A stretch of DNA of 64,000 nucleotides from Thalassotalea marina (GCF_014656435.1 NZ_BNCK01000005.1:124001-188000), one strand, 5' to 3'; numbered from the stretch's first letter, positions 48,453 through 59,346 are shown. Notes: a model not told the origin generated them from the letters alone. Made by a program: numbers and translations.

Positions 48453-50960
48453 TTATACGTCGGTTTTGGGTGTTGGATTTTGTGGGCGAACCTGCCAAAT
48501 ATCTTGATTGTATTCCGCTATGGTTCTATCGCTGGAAAAATGGCCACTGGCCGCAGTGTTTAAAATACTTTTGCTGACCCAGTCTTGTTGATTTTGATAA
48601 GCAAGTCCTGCCTGATGCTGTGCATCAACGTAAGAATCAAAATCGTAAGCCGTTAACCAAGGGTCATTTGGATCTTTGATAGCGTTGATGATGGGGTCAA
48701 AAATACCGGGCTCAAATAAATTGAAATGACCACTTTCTAACATCGACATGACACGTGACAACGCTGGTGACTCCTCAATAATACGAGAAGGATTATAGTT
48801 TGCGCGAATTGATGCTACTTCATCCGCCTTGGCACCAAATACAAAGTAATTTCCTTCGCCAACAGCATCAAAAATTTCAATGTTTGCACCATCTAATGTG
48901 CCAATGGTCAGTGCGCCATTCATCATAAATTTCATATTCCCTGTGCCTGATGCTTCCTTACCCGCGGTAGAAATTTGCTCTGACAGATCTGCTGCCGGGC
49001 AAATAACTTCCATGGCACTCACATTGTAGTTGGGATAAAAAGCAACTCGCAGGTATGGGTTGGCGGTTACGTCGTGATTGATCACGTTTGCAACGTTATT
49101 GATTAACTTGATCACCAATTTAGCCATGGCGTAACCCGGAGCAGCTTTGCCACCAAATAACACACATCTTGGCGTAAGGTTATCTACTTCGTTATGACGA
49201 ATACGTTCATACAAATGAATTAAATGCAGCACATTAAGCAACTGTCGTTTGTATTCATGAATACGTTTTACTTGAATATCAAACATCATGTTTGGATCGA
49301 ATTCGACACCACAGTGTGCTTTTACTTCTGCGCTTAACGTTTGTTTGTTATCGAACTTTATGCGTGCCCATTGATTAGTAAATTCTTTGTCTTTGATAAA
49401 AGGCTTAATTTGATTAATTTGCGCAAAATCTAACACCCATTGATCAGCTATTTTGCCAGTGATCAAGGTGGCAAGTTCTGGATTACAATGAGATAACCAA
49501 CGTCTGGGGGAAACACCATTGGTTTTATTATTAAACTTGTTAGGCCATAACTGATAAAACGATTTAAACAATTGCCCCGTTAACAACGAGCTATGCAGTT
49601 CGGCAACGCCATTGACGGAGAAAGACCCAACGATGGCCAAATACGCCATACGGATCATTGGGCTATCACCTTCTTCAATTAATGATAATTCGCGCTGTTT
49701 ATCGACGTTTGCAGGCCACAAATAAGAGACTTGCGTTAAAAACCTAGCATTAATTTCGTAAATGATTTCCAAAATCCGTGGCAACAGGCGCCCTACTAAC
49801 GCCACCGACCATTTTTCTAAGGCTTCTGGTAGCAAGGTGTGATTGGTGTAAGCCATTGATTGAGATGTGATCTGCCATGCTTGTTCCCAACCAAGTTTGT
49901 GCTCATCAATCAATAGGCGCATTAATTCTGGAATGGCAATACTTGGATGGGTATCGTTAAGCTGAAACACCTGCTGCTCAGCAAACTGGCTAAAATTATC
50001 GCCATGTTCGCTCACCCAGTGACTAAGCACATCTTGCAAGGTTGCAGACACTAAAAAATACTGTTGTTTAAGTCTCAGCTCTTTACCACTTTCGCTTGAG
50101 TCATTTGGGTATAACACCATGGTAATTTGTTCAGCCAAATTTTTTGTGGCAACGGCTTCTGAGTAGCCGCCAGCATTAAACTCAGCTAAGTTAAATTCAT
50201 CCGTAGCTTCTGATTTCCATAGCCTTAACGTATTCACCGTGTCATTTTTATAACCGGGCACCGGAACGTCATAAGGGATGGCTAAAACGTCTTGTGTCTC
50301 TTGCCAAACACGGTGTTCACGCCCTAAATGGTCTTTTTGTAACGTTACATGGCCATAAAATTTTACCCGCTGCACTTGCTCAGGCGCTGCAACTTCCCAC
50401 GGATGGCCTTTACGCAACCAATTATCGGGGTGTTCTACTTGGTAACCATTGTTGACGCTTTGATTAAACATGCCGTATTCGTAGCGAATTCCATAACCTG
50501 TAACCGGAAGCGCCATCGTTGCACAGCTATCGAGAAAACATGCTGCTAGTCGGCCTAAGCCACCATTACCTAAGCCAGCGTCACGTTCGGTTTGTACAAG
50601 ATCTTCAAGTTCAACTCCGTAGTGACGCAACGCATGAGCTACTTCATCAGACAAATCAAGATTTAACACTGCGTTATTTAACGCCCTGCCCATGAGAAAT
50701 TCGAGCGACAAATAGGCTACTTGCTTGGTGTTTGAGTCTTGACGCTGTTGTAATGTATGGCGACAACGAGCAACAAGGCGATCTTTCACTGTGTAAGCTA
50801 ATGCTTGAAACAGGTAATAATGTGAGCTGCTTACTTCATCTCGCCCAAGGGTATAGTGAAAATGGTGCGATAAGTCCTCTTCAAAGCTGTGCTCTTTAAA
50901 AACACTTTTCGCTTTACTGGTTTGTCTGGCCTTATCTATATCAATCTGCTTTTTCATCAA
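48453..50960 (-). CDS. glgP: Glycogen/maltodextrin phosphorylase
   Basis: The 835-residue GT35 phosphorylase releasing glucose-1-phosphate from alpha-1,4 chains. The PLP lysine block EASGTGNMKFMMNGALTIGT is intact, as are GLGNGGLGRLAACFLDS and the phosphate-site arginine block RRWL. It starts 9 bp after the glgX stop. A phosphorylase inside a synthesis operon indicates coordinated build-up and breakdown. Confidence 0.95.
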   Translation of the reverse strand: MMKKQIDIDKARQTSKAKSVFKEHSFEEDLSHHFHYTLGRDEVSSSHYYLFQALAYTVKDRLVARCRHTLQQRQDSNTKQVAYLSLEFLMGRALNNAVLNLDLSDEVAHALRHYGVELEDLVQTERDAGLGNGGLGRLAACFLDSCATMALPVTGYGIRYEYGMFNQSVNNGYQVEHPDNWLRKGHPWEVAAPEQVQRVKFYGHVTLQKDHLGREHRVWQETQDVLAIPYDVPVPGYKNDTVNTLRLWKSEATDEFNLAEFNAGGYSEAVATKNLAEQITMVLYPNDSSESGKELRLKQQYFLVSATLQDVLSHWVSEHGDNFSQFAEQQVFQLNDTHPSIAIPELMRLLIDEHKLGWEQAWQITSQSMAYTNHTLLPEALEKWSVALVGRLLPRILEIIYEINARFLTQVSYLWPANVDKQRELSLIEEGDSPMIRMAYLAIVGSFSVNGVAELHSSLLTGQLFKSFYQLWPNKFNNKTNGVSPRRWLSHCNPELATLITGKIADQWVLDFAQINQIKPFIKDKEFTNQWARIKFDNKQTLSAEVKAHCGVEFDPNMMFDIQVKRIHEYKRQLLNVLHLIHLYERIRHNEVDNLTPRCVLFGGKAAPGYAMAKLVIKLINNVANVINHDVTANPYLRVAFYPNYNVSAMEVICPAADLSEQISTAGKEASGTGNMKFMMNGALTIGTLDGANIEIFDAVGEGNYFVFGAKADEVASIRANYNPSRIIEESPALSRVMSMLESGHFNLFEPGIFDPIINAIKDPNDPWLTAYDFDSYVDAQHQAGLAYQNQQDWVSKSILNTAASGHFSSDRTIAEYNQDIWQVRPQNPTPKTDV

Positions 50961-50969
50961 ACATCCTCT

Positions 50970-52994
50970 TTAATTGGTAAACACCTTGCAAGATTGTGCA
51001 TAAATGTGAACGGGGGAATGTGTCATAAACAGCTCGACACTATTGGTGTTAACATGGGTATCAACAAGCTGTTTCCATAAAGAAACATTGCCGATAATCG
51101 GTAAACGGCCTTTAACGTCTATTGAGGCAGCATTGAAGTACAGCAATAACGCTTTATGTTCAGTGTTGTCATATAAGGCGTAACCTAAAAATAAGTTGTC
51201 TTCGTCATGCCATTGATTTGCGCTCATCGCCTCACCATTTGCACTGAGCCAATAGACATCAAACCTGGGGTCATCATCGTGAATAAATGCTGTTTGATTA
51301 AAAACAGCAAAACGCTTTCTGATGTTTATCAAGGTTTGAATACAACAAAACAAGGGGTGTTGCTGCGGTGATTTTGGCCAGTTAATCCAACCAATTTCGT
51401 TGTCTTGGCAATAGGCGTTGTTATTGCCTTGTTGGCTATTAGCCACTTCCGTACCGCCCGCTAACATTGGTGTACCATGGGAAAGTAACAGCGTGACTAA
51501 AAAGTTTTTTTGCTGCGTTAAACGCTTAGCTAAAATACCCTCATCTGACGTTGTCCCTTCAACACCAAAGTTTTGTGAATAATTATGGTTATGACCATCG
51601 GCATTGTTTTCTTTGTTTTGTTCGTTGTGTTTAAACTGAAAGCTCACTAAGTCTGCTAAGGTAAAGCCGTCATGAGAAGTAATGTAGTTAATGCCAGACG
51701 AAACTGGTCTGCCTTGGCGTTCGAATAAATAATTAGAGCCATGTAAGTGTTTGGCAAAACCCGATAGCGTGCCACGTTCACCTAACCAGAAACGGCGAAC
51801 ACTGTCTCGATATTGATCGTTCCATTCTCGCCACGGCGAGGGAAATGCCCCCAGTTGATAGCCACCAGGACCAATATCCCACGGCTCAGCGATAAGTTTC
51901 ACTTGGTTTAATACAGGGTCTTGGCTCAATGCTTGGAAAAATGTATGGTTTTCTTTAAACCGCTTGTGACTACGACCTAAAATGGTCGCTAAATCAAACC
52001 GAAAGCCATCTACTCCCATGTATTGCACCCAATACCGTAGGCTGTCTAATACCATGCGAACAGCAACTGCAGAATTGGTATTTAAGGTGTTACCGCAGCC
52101 GGTATCATTAATATAAACGCTCAAATCTGTCGTTAATAAACGATAATAACTTGGATTGTCGATGCCGCGATAACACAAGGTAGGCCCTTGCTCGTTGCCC
52201 TCAGCGGTGTGGTTAAACACAACGTCAATGATGACTTCTATGTCTGCTTGATGAAACATCGACACCATTTTGGCAAATTCACTGATGTCGCCATCGAGCA
52301 AATAGCCATGATGAGGAATAAAAAAGTTTAATGTGTTGTAACCCCAATAATTAGATAACTGTGCATCAATTAGAAACTCTTCATCGATAAAAAAGTGTAC
52401 GGGTAAAAGCTGAACTGCAGTTACACCTAACGCCTTTAAATGATTGATAAAAGCAGGTTGTGCTAAGCCTAAAAAACTCCCGCGCCGGCTGTGCTCTATA
52501 TCAGGAAATTCTTGTGTTGCGCCTTTAACATGACATTCGTAAATAACCGTTTTTTGCCATGAAATATTGGGTTTTGTGCCTTTGTATTTAGCAATACTCG
52601 ACACCTGATTCTTTGGAATTTGTACTGGTGCATTTAGATGTTTAAAAGACACTTGTGCACTATTCTTCCATGAAAACTCGCCAGAAAACTGCCGAGCATA
52701 TGGGTCTAGTAAGGCTAAATTTTTGTTATGCCAATTGCCTTTTTCAGGATTGTACTGACCGTCGATAAAATACCAATAACAATCACCTGGCTGAACTCCT
52801 TTAAAGTAGCTATGCCAAATATGATTTTCCCCTTTAACCAAGGGGTAACGCCCCATTGATTGATGACTGGGATCAAACAGCTCAATATCAACATGAGAAG
52901 CAGTTGATGAGTACAGCGCAAAATTAGTACCTAGACCGTCCCAAACTGCACCTAAGATATTGTGATAGCCCTTGTGTTTTTCGATGATTTTCAT
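50970..52994 (-). CDS. glgX: Glycogen debranching enzyme GlgX
   Basis: A 674-residue GH13 isoamylase-type debranching enzyme with an N-terminal E-set/CBM48 domain (ALYSSTASHVDIELFD) and a catalytic barrel with DVVFNHTAEG, the nucleophile in GFRFDLATILGR, the acid Glu in LIAEPWDIGPGGYQLG, and YITSHDGFTLADL. It removes side chains left by GlgP. Its ATG overlaps the glgB stop by 4 bp. Confidence 0.94.
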   Translation of the reverse strand: MKIIEKHKGYHNILGAVWDGLGTNFALYSSTASHVDIELFDPSHQSMGRYPLVKGENHIWHSYFKGVQPGDCYWYFIDGQYNPEKGNWHNKNLALLDPYARQFSGEFSWKNSAQVSFKHLNAPVQIPKNQVSSIAKYKGTKPNISWQKTVIYECHVKGATQEFPDIEHSRRGSFLGLAQPAFINHLKALGVTAVQLLPVHFFIDEEFLIDAQLSNYWGYNTLNFFIPHHGYLLDGDISEFAKMVSMFHQADIEVIIDVVFNHTAEGNEQGPTLCYRGIDNPSYYRLLTTDLSVYINDTGCGNTLNTNSAVAVRMVLDSLRYWVQYMGVDGFRFDLATILGRSHKRFKENHTFFQALSQDPVLNQVKLIAEPWDIGPGGYQLGAFPSPWREWNDQYRDSVRRFWLGERGTLSGFAKHLHGSNYLFERQGRPVSSGINYITSHDGFTLADLVSFQFKHNEQNKENNADGHNHNYSQNFGVEGTTSDEGILAKRLTQQKNFLVTLLLSHGTPMLAGGTEVANSQQGNNNAYCQDNEIGWINWPKSPQQHPLFCCIQTLINIRKRFAVFNQTAFIHDDDPRFDVYWLSANGEAMSANQWHDEDNLFLGYALYDNTEHKALLLYFNAASIDVKGRLPIIGNVSLWKQLVDTHVNTNSVELFMTHSPVHIYAQSCKVFTN

Positions 52995-55198
52995 TGCTGG
53001 GCTAGGTGTTTTAAATAATAAGTAGCTAAAGGCGCAACGTTAATTTTGATGTAACAAGGAAAGCCATTAAACGGCGTATCGATAGCTTTTAGCACATCGC
53101 CGGGCGTTACATTACTTCCACCAAATCTTTTATCATCAGTATTCAGTATTAATTGATATTCACCGGCAAAGGGAACGCCTATGCAAACGTCGTGATGCAC
53201 CACAGGCGTAAAGTGGCTGATACAAACAATGGTTTGCTGCAATGCTTTGGAAAATCGAGCGAAAGCTAAAATGCTCTGATCGGCATTATGGCTATCTAAC
53301 CATTGAAAACCTTTGTCTTTTAATCCATCTTGATAAAGTGCTTCGTGCTGGTGATAAACACCATTTAACGTTTTGACCAATGATTGAATCTGTTGATGGT
53401 CGTCATATTGCAACAAGTGCCAATCTAGCGATTGTTGATGATTCCACTCAGACCACTGGGCAAATTCACTGCCCATAAATAACAACTTTTTACCCGGATG
53501 CGCCCACATAAAAGCGTAATAAGCCCTTAAATTAGCGTGTTTTTGCCAGTTATCACCAGGCATTTTGCCAATCATAGAGCCTTTGCCATGCACCACTTCG
53601 TCATGGCTGAGCGGTAAGATAAAGTTCTCGCTAAAGGCATAAACCATGGCAAACGTCATATTGTGATGGTGGTATTTCCGATGAACGGGATCTTTTGTCA
53701 TATAAGCTAGCGTGTCATTCATCCAGCCCATGTTCCATTTGTAGCCAAAGCCTAAGCCACCCGTGGTTGTCATTTGAGTCACGCCAGGCCACGCCGTTGA
53801 TTCTTCAGCCACCATAACCAACGGCTTTACCTCATGGTATAGGTGCTGATTTATATGCTGCAATAAGCTAATAGCGCCCAAGTTTTCTCTGCCGCCATAA
53901 CAATTGGGGACCCATTCGCCATCTTCACGACTGTAATCTAGATACAACATGGAAGCCACGGCATCTACTCTAAGGCCATCTAGTTGAAAGTGTTGTACCC
54001 AAAACATGGCATTTGACAGTAAAAAGCTTCTAACTTCAGCGCGGTCATAATTGTATATGTGCGTTTGCCAATCAGGATGAAAACCTTGTCTGCGATCGGC
54101 GTGTTCATATAGGTGACTACCATCAAAATAGGCTAAGCCGTAGCTATCTGAAGGAAAATGCGCAGGCACCCAGTCGGCTATAACACCAAGCCCAGCAGAT
54201 TTGATCGCATCAATGAAATCTGCAAAATCTTGTGCACTACCAAAGCGACTTGACGGTGAAAACATTCCCACAGGCTGATAGCCCCAAGAGCCATCAAATG
54301 GATATTCGCTGACTGGCATTAATTGAACATGAGTAAAACCCAATGACTGCACATAGGGAATAAGCTGTTGGGCAATTTCTTGATAGCTTAAATAGCTGCC
54401 GTCTTGATGACGTCGCCAAGATCCCAAATGAACTTCATATATACTTATCGGTTGATTAATATCATGTAACAACGGTGCTGTTTGATGCGGTAACGACGGC
54501 TCTTTTAAGCCATTAACTACGGATGCTGTATGGGGTGGAAGTTGCATTTGAAAAGCATAAGGATCCGCTTTTTCCACACGCTCATTTGTTTGAGTTAATA
54601 TACTGTATTTATAACAGTTGCCCTGCTGAACGTTAGGTATAAATAACTCCCACACGCCACATGCTGGGTGTTTACGCATGACATGGCATTGCGCATTCCA
54701 ATAGTTAAAATCACCAACGACTGATACCGTTTTAGCATTGGGTGCCCAAACACAAAAACGAGTGCCAAGTGTGTTTTCTATTTCCATTGGGTGGGCGCCC
54801 AAATGGCGATGGGCATGCGCTAATGTTCCTTCACAAAACAAATACATAGCGTTGACATCAAGAGTTGAGGGGAAACGATAACAGTCTAAATAGGCAACGC
54901 AATTATCGGCATACTGAACAACCAGCTGTTGATTAGCTGGCAAGCTGTTGTCATCAAGCCACAAATGAAACAATGCACTTTGCTCAAATCGCTGAAAATC
55001 CAAACTTGAACCGCTAGCCTCAAGTTTTACGGCTAATGCGTTTGGCAAAAATACACGATATAGAAACCGCTGCTGCTTTTCGCAGAAATGAATACCTAGC
55101 TGAGCAAAAACATCTTCACAGCTTGCTTGCTGCAAATTATCTAATAACTTAAGTTCCGCTTGTTCAAACGGAGATAACACCACTTCTGATTCCAACAT
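52991..55198 (-). CDS. glgB: 1,4-alpha-glucan branching enzyme
   Basis: A GH13 branching enzyme, 735 residues from ATG 55198 (GAGA just upstream); a GTG at 55264 would add 22 residues that do not resemble the family. There is a double N-terminal CBM48 arrangement, then a barrel with the nucleophile in DGLRVDAVASMLYLDYSR, the acid Glu in VMVAEESTAWPGVT and LPLSHDEVVHGKGSM. The length is close to E. coli GlgB (728). It is the second gene of the operon. Confidence 0.95.
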   Translation of the reverse strand: MLESEVVLSPFEQAELKLLDNLQQASCEDVFAQLGIHFCEKQQRFLYRVFLPNALAVKLEASGSSLDFQRFEQSALFHLWLDDNSLPANQQLVVQYADNCVAYLDCYRFPSTLDVNAMYLFCEGTLAHAHRHLGAHPMEIENTLGTRFCVWAPNAKTVSVVGDFNYWNAQCHVMRKHPACGVWELFIPNVQQGNCYKYSILTQTNERVEKADPYAFQMQLPPHTASVVNGLKEPSLPHQTAPLLHDINQPISIYEVHLGSWRRHQDGSYLSYQEIAQQLIPYVQSLGFTHVQLMPVSEYPFDGSWGYQPVGMFSPSSRFGSAQDFADFIDAIKSAGLGVIADWVPAHFPSDSYGLAYFDGSHLYEHADRRQGFHPDWQTHIYNYDRAEVRSFLLSNAMFWVQHFQLDGLRVDAVASMLYLDYSREDGEWVPNCYGGRENLGAISLLQHINQHLYHEVKPLVMVAEESTAWPGVTQMTTTGGLGFGYKWNMGWMNDTLAYMTKDPVHRKYHHHNMTFAMVYAFSENFILPLSHDEVVHGKGSMIGKMPGDNWQKHANLRAYYAFMWAHPGKKLLFMGSEFAQWSEWNHQQSLDWHLLQYDDHQQIQSLVKTLNGVYHQHEALYQDGLKDKGFQWLDSHNADQSILAFARFSKALQQTIVCISHFTPVVHHDVCIGVPFAGEYQLILNTDDKRFGGSNVTPGDVLKAIDTPFNGFPCYIKINVAPLATYYLKHLAQQ

Positions 55199-55347
55199 GA
55201 CAATTCTCAAAATAGCTGGAAATAACTTGAACACACTCAAAGCGTGATCAAGTGTTGAATTCACTGCTTAAAAAGAAAATAGCACTGCATCACTCCAAAT
55301 ATGGGTGATAGCTAACATCAGCAGTGTGTAATTTACTTATCTGTTAC

Positions 55348-55647
55348 TTAATGACAGTGTGTAGAAACAACAGAGTTATCTGTGCCATAAGGGTTCATTA
55401 AGTAACGATCCGCCTGATGATCGTTTTGCCAATCTTGTTCATTGACCAAGTAACGGAACTGGAAATCATTATCTTTTGGCAGTCGAATTGCGGTTCTAAA
55501 TACTTTATGCTTTTTGCTGTAGGTCATGGCTAACGGTTGCCAATTATTAAATTCGGCAACGAGTTGCACCATGTCTTGAGGTTCACTTGAATGTTCAAAA
55601 GTAATTTCTACTTCATTTTTCGTTTTGAATACGCGCTTTTTTAACAT
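55348..55647 (-). CDS. Stand-alone isoamylase early-set (E-set/CBM48-like) protein
   Basis: A 99-residue protein consisting of one E-set domain (VQLVAEFNNWQPLAMTYSKKHKVFRTAIRLP ... FQFRYLVN), the carbohydrate-recognition fold found at the front of GlgB, GlgX and AMPK beta. ATG 55647 is chosen because AAAGGA lies just upstream; an in-frame start 14 codons earlier lacks one. It has no catalytic domain. It is the first gene of the glg cluster, 149 bp before glgB, and may sense or tether glycogen. Similar small E-set proteins are found in marine Gammaproteobacteria. Confidence 0.85.
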   Translation of the reverse strand: MLKKRVFKTKNEVEITFEHSSEPQDMVQLVAEFNNWQPLAMTYSKKHKVFRTAIRLPKDNDFQFRYLVNEQDWQNDHQADRYLMNPYGTDNSVVSTHCH

Positions 55648-56060
55648 TGCTAAGTCCTTTAGTTCCTTGTTTACAGGCTCAAAAATCAAACAAATAAAAA
55701 CTTCTTAAATTAAAAGCTAGATGGTATTTTTCAGTTAGCCAGTTTTAACGCAGTTTTGTTTATACTTTATTTGTATAGCGCTATTGCTAATGATTATAGT
55801 GCAATATATACCTTCAGCTTTAAGTCATTATTCATATAAAAATCAACGCCATAAAACAAAGCTACAGCGATAATAATTTACGGTAATTTTTCAAAGCATA
55901 TTGCAAAAGTTATGTGACAACTCCATGAATAAAATTCTACATTTAAAAGAAACTTGGTCTCGTGGGTCACCAAGCTGTGTTCCAAAGCGAGTATTTGCTT
56001 TTGCGTTCATCATGTATTGCCCTTATGATCCGCCTGATAACAAGTACCTTGTGCAACCAA
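55648..56060. promoter_or_regulatory. Divergent region between the glg cluster and murI
   Basis: An AT-rich gap of about 410 bp that must hold the promoters of the glg operon (minus) and murI (plus). An open frame upstream of murI continues from 55962 in the same frame but does not look like murI protein. No terminator, CRP-like palindrome or known riboswitch can be assigned with confidence. Confidence 0.35.
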
Positions 56061-56882
56061 ATGAACATAGAAAATAAGGCAAATAAGAAAAGTAGCAATA
56101 ATCAACCCATCGGTATTTTTGATTCCGGCGTCGGAGGTTTATCCATCACTTCTTGCATCAAAGACACTTTAGCCAATGAATCGCTGATTTATGTCGCAGA
56201 TAGCCAATTCGCCCCTTATGGAGAATTAAGCAAACAAGCGATTGTTGAGCGCGTGAATAAAATTGCCGATTATTTTTCGGCCCAGCAATGTAAAGCACTT
56301 GTGGTCGCTTGTAACACCGCGACCGTTAATGCCGTTGAAAGCTTAAGACAAAGGCTAACGATACCCGTTATAGGTGTTGAACCGGCCATTAAACCCGCGG
56401 CTCTTGCAAGTAAAACCAAACACATAGCTGTGCTAGCCACCAGAGCTACCGCACAAAACAGCAACTTTTTGCGCTTAGTAGATCAATTCAAAGGCGATTG
56501 TCAGATTCACATACAAGCCTGTCCAGGACTGGTTGACCTTATTGAACAAGGTTTACATAACTCGCCGCAAATGTTGGATTTATTATATCAATATATCAGA
56601 CCACTTAACGCTTTTAACATTGACCATTTAGTATTAGGTTGTACACATTACCCATTTGTTGCAGCACATATTCAAGCGATAGCCGGCAACCACGTGACCT
56701 TGATGGAAACTGCTACCCCTGTCACTTTGCAACTAAAAAGGCAACTTGATGCTTTTCAAATTAACGCCTCAATCGGCAATACAGCACGTTATCAATTTTT
56801 AAGTTCTTCGCCAAATCATCAACAAAATCAATTTTTATCGACAATATGGCGATCTGATCTAATATTTAATTCGTTTAATTGA
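56061..56882 (+). CDS. murI: Glutamate racemase
   Basis: A 273-residue racemase making D-glutamate for peptidoglycan, read from ATG 56061 because the family begins close to PIGIFDSGVGGLSI. Both catalytic cysteines are present: LVVACNTATVNAV and LVLGCTHYPFVAAHI. The ribosome site is weak, so an upstream start at 55962 cannot be excluded, but the extra 33 residues look unrelated to the family. It is followed by metK with its own control region. Confidence 0.93.
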   Translation: MNIENKANKKSSNNQPIGIFDSGVGGLSITSCIKDTLANESLIYVADSQFAPYGELSKQAIVERVNKIADYFSAQQCKALVVACNTATVNAVESLRQRLTIPVIGVEPAIKPAALASKTKHIAVLATRATAQNSNFLRLVDQFKGDCQIHIQACPGLVDLIEQGLHNSPQMLDLLYQYIRPLNAFNIDHLVLGCTHYPFVAAHIQAIAGNHVTLMETATPVTLQLKRQLDAFQINASIGNTARYQFLSSSPNHQQNQFLSTIWRSDLIFNSFN

Positions 56883-56923
56883 CGCTAGCATCATCATTTT
56901 CGCAAAATAAATTTAAGCCATTT

Positions 56924-56931
56924 AGACGTCT
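56924..56931. promoter_or_regulatory. MetJ box upstream of metK
   Basis: AGACGTCT is an exact MetJ (methionine repressor) half-operator. It is flanked by degenerate 8-bp neighbours (agccattt, aggcgtaa) and lies just upstream of the metK promoter, so repression by MetJ-SAM is expected. Confidence 0.75.
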
Positions 56932-56967
56932 AGGCGTAAAAAGGTAGAAAATAAATTTTACAGCGGG

Positions 56968-56973
56968 TACAAT
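56968..56973 (+). promoter_or_regulatory. -10 element of the metK promoter
   Basis: TACAAT matches the sigma-70 -10 consensus in five of six positions and lies 49 bp before metK; the expected -35 (TAGAAA, about 56945) is weak and close to the MetJ box. Confidence 0.5.
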
Positions 56974-57021
56974 GCGCGCAATTCGTCATAAAAATCGTAA
57001 CTTGATTATTGCTGAGGGTAT

Positions 57022-58209
57022 ATGTCAAAGCATTACTTTACTTCTGAATCTGTATCTGAGGGTCACCCGGATAAAATCGCTGACCAAATTTCTGACGCGG
57101 TATTAGACGCTATCATTGCACAAGATAAACACGCTCGTGTCGCCTGTGAAACTATGGTTAAAACCGGTGTTGCTATTATCTCAGGTGAAGTTTCAACAAG
57201 TGCTTGGGTTGATTTAGAAGCGCTAACTCGTAAAGTTATCTGCGATATCGGTTACACATCATCAGATGTTGGTTTTGATGGTGAAACTTGTGGCATCATG
57301 AATTTAATCGGTCAACAGTCAACAGAAATTGCACAAGGTGTTGACCGTGCAAAGCCTGAAGATCAAGGCGCTGGTGACCAAGGTTTAATGTTTGGTTATG
57401 CTACAAACGAAACTGAGACCTTAATGCCTGCTCCACTTTACTACTCTCACCGTTTAGTAGAGCGTCAAGCTGAAGCACGTAAGTCAGGTGTGTTACCTTG
57501 GTTACGTCCAGATGCTAAGTCTCAAGTAACTTTTGTATATGAAGACGGTAAACCAGTTGCAATTGATGCCATTGTTTTATCAACGCAGCACAACCCTGAT
57601 ATCTCTCAAGACGATTTACATGAAGCAGTGATGGAAAACATCATCAAGCATGTTATCCCGGCAGAGTTGTTAACAGCAGAAACTAAGTACTTTATTAACC
57701 CAACAGGCAGTTTTGTTATTGGTGGTCCTGTAGGTGACTGTGGTTTAACTGGTCGTAAAATTATCGTAGATACATATGGCGGTATGGCGCGTCACGGTGG
57801 TGGTGCATTCTCTGGTAAAGATCCTTCTAAAGTAGATAGAAGTGCTGCTTATGCTGGTCGTTACGTAGCAAAAAACATCGTAGCTGCAGGTTTAGCGGAT
57901 CGCTGTGAAATCCAAGTGTCTTACGCTATTGGTGTGGCTGAGCCAACATCAATTTCAATTGAAACATTCGGTACAGGCAAAGTATCAGAAGATAAATTGA
58001 TTGAGTTAGTGCGTGAACATTTTGACTTACGCCCATATGGCATTACTAAAATGTTAGACCTATTGCACCCTATGTACCAACAAACTGCGGCATACGGTCA
58101 CTTTGGTCGTGAACCTTATGAAATGACAGTTGACGGTGAAACCTTCACGGCATTTTCATGGGAAAAAACAGACAAAGCAGACGCATTAAAAGCATCAGCT
58201 GGTCTATAA
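57022..58209 (+). CDS. metK: S-adenosylmethionine synthetase
   Basis: The 395-residue methionine adenosyltransferase. Signature blocks are [54 protein letters not shown] and [16 protein letters not shown] (P-loop). Length and sequence are standard for Gammaproteobacteria. Ribosome site GAGGGT before ATG 57022. Control by MetJ is likely from the operator upstream; no SAM riboswitch is seen. Confidence 0.97.
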   Translation: MSKHYFTSESVSEGHPDKIADQISDAVLDAIIAQDKHARVACETMVKTGVAIISGEVSTSAWVDLEALTRKVICDIGYTSSDVGFDGETCGIMNLIGQQSTEIAQGVDRAKPEDQGAGDQGLMFGYATNETETLMPAPLYYSHRLVERQAEARKSGVLPWLRPDAKSQVTFVYEDGKPVAIDAIVLSTQHNPDISQDDLHEAVMENIIKHVIPAELLTAETKYFINPTGSFVIGGPVGDCGLTGRKIIVDTYGGMARHGGGAFSGKDPSKVDRSAAYAGRYVAKNIVAAGLADRCEIQVSYAIGVAEPTSISIETFGTGKVSEDKLIELVREHFDLRPYGITKMLDLLHPMYQQTAAYGHFGREPYEMTVDGETFTAFSWEKTDKADALKASAGL

Positions 58210-58225
58210 GCGACAGATAAATGAT

Positions 58226-58290
58226 AAAACCATCAGCTAGCTGATGGTTTTAAACTTAAAAAAATAGCGGCTATTGCCGCTATTTTTTTA
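58226..58290 (+). terminator. Double hairpin terminator of metK (also facing trhO)
   Basis: Two stems: AACCATCAGCTAGCTGATGG (58227-58249) and AAATAGCGGC/GCCGCTATTT (about 58262-58283) followed by a T7 run. The second is flanked by A and T runs on both sides, so it can serve the converging metK and trhO transcripts. Confidence 0.88.
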
Positions 58291-58302
58291 TTTAAAATTC
58301 GG

Positions 58303-59280
58303 TTACTTGCCAGCTTGTGCTTTTTTCGCTGCAACTTTATCTTCACGACGCTTTTTAATTACGTCTTGAATTTCGCCGCCAATATGTTGCTCACCACGCG
58401 CTTTTGCTAAGTTTATTTGCTTTTCGCGCTCAGCAAAACGTTCACGCTGCTCAGTTGAATATTTATCAATACAACGAGGACAGCTCACACCTTTTACATA
58501 GTGTTCACTTTGCTTTTCTTCTTCGGTAATTGGGTAACGACAAGCAAAACACTGATCATATTGACCTTGCTCTAAACCGTGAGTCACCGCAACACGACCA
58601 TCAAAAACAAAACAATCGCCTTTCCACATTGAGTTTGCTTCTGGTACTTCTTCCAAGTATTTCAAGATGCCACCTTCTAAGTGATACACTTCTTCAAACC
58701 CTTGCTCTTTCAAGTAAGCTGTTGATTTTTCACAGCGAATACCACCAGTACAAAACATAGCTACTTTTTTGTGTTTTTCTTTATCCAAGTTCTTTTCTAC
58801 GTACTCTGGAAATTCACGGAAAGTTTCAGTAACTGGGTTAACCGCATTTTCAAAAGTACCAATTTCAAATTCGTAATCGTTACGAGTATCAATTAACAGT
58901 ACTTCTGGATCTGAAATTAAAGCATTCCAATCTTGAGGCTTAACATAAGTGCCAACAACTAACGTTGGATCAATACCTTCAACACCCATAGTCACAATTT
59001 CTTTTTTCAATTTAACTTTGGTGCGTTGGAAAGGATTTTCGTCTGCATAAGAAAACTTATGATCAACTCGGCCTAGGCGTTCGTCTTTAGCTAAGAAGTC
59101 TAACACAGCATCGATACCTGCTTGAGGACCAGCGATGGTGCCGTTAATACCTTCATTTGCTAATAACAAAGTCCCTTTAACATCTTGGCTAACCATGAAG
59201 TCAAAAAGCGGTTGTTTGATTTGTTCGAAGTTTTCTAGGCGCACAAATTTGTACAGTGCACACACAGTGATATTTTGCAT
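58303..59280 (-). CDS. trhO: tRNA uridine-34 hydroxylase TrhO (rhodanese family)
   Basis: A 325-residue YceA/TrhO protein that hydroxylates U34 of tRNA as a step to 5-methoxyuridine-type wobble bases. It has an N-terminal ferredoxin-like domain ([10 protein letters not shown]), a rhodanese domain with the active cysteine in [11 protein letters not shown], and a cysteine-rich C-terminal zinc-type segment (CFACRYPIT ... VSCPRC). The length is usual. A single gene between metK and the efflux pump. Confidence 0.93.
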   Translation of the reverse strand: MQNITVCALYKFVRLENFEQIKQPLFDFMVSQDVKGTLLLANEGINGTIAGPQAGIDAVLDFLAKDERLGRVDHKFSYADENPFQRTKVKLKKEIVTMGVEGIDPTLVVGTYVKPQDWNALISDPEVLLIDTRNDYEFEIGTFENAVNPVTETFREFPEYVEKNLDKEKHKKVAMFCTGGIRCEKSTAYLKEQGFEEVYHLEGGILKYLEEVPEANSMWKGDCFVFDGRVAVTHGLEQGQYDQCFACRYPITEEEKQSEHYVKGVSCPRCIDKYSTEQRERFAEREKQINLAKARGEQHIGGEIQDVIKKRREDKVAAKKAQAGK

Positions 59281-59346
59281 TTTACTACCTTTAAAGTTGT
59301 CCAGAACGTAAATCTGGTACCTAAAACGAGCGTATAATTTGCAACT

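Noticed and set aside
56883-57021. SAM riboswitch upstream of metK
   Set aside because: The 139-bp gap has no SAM aptamer signatures; a MetJ box explains control.
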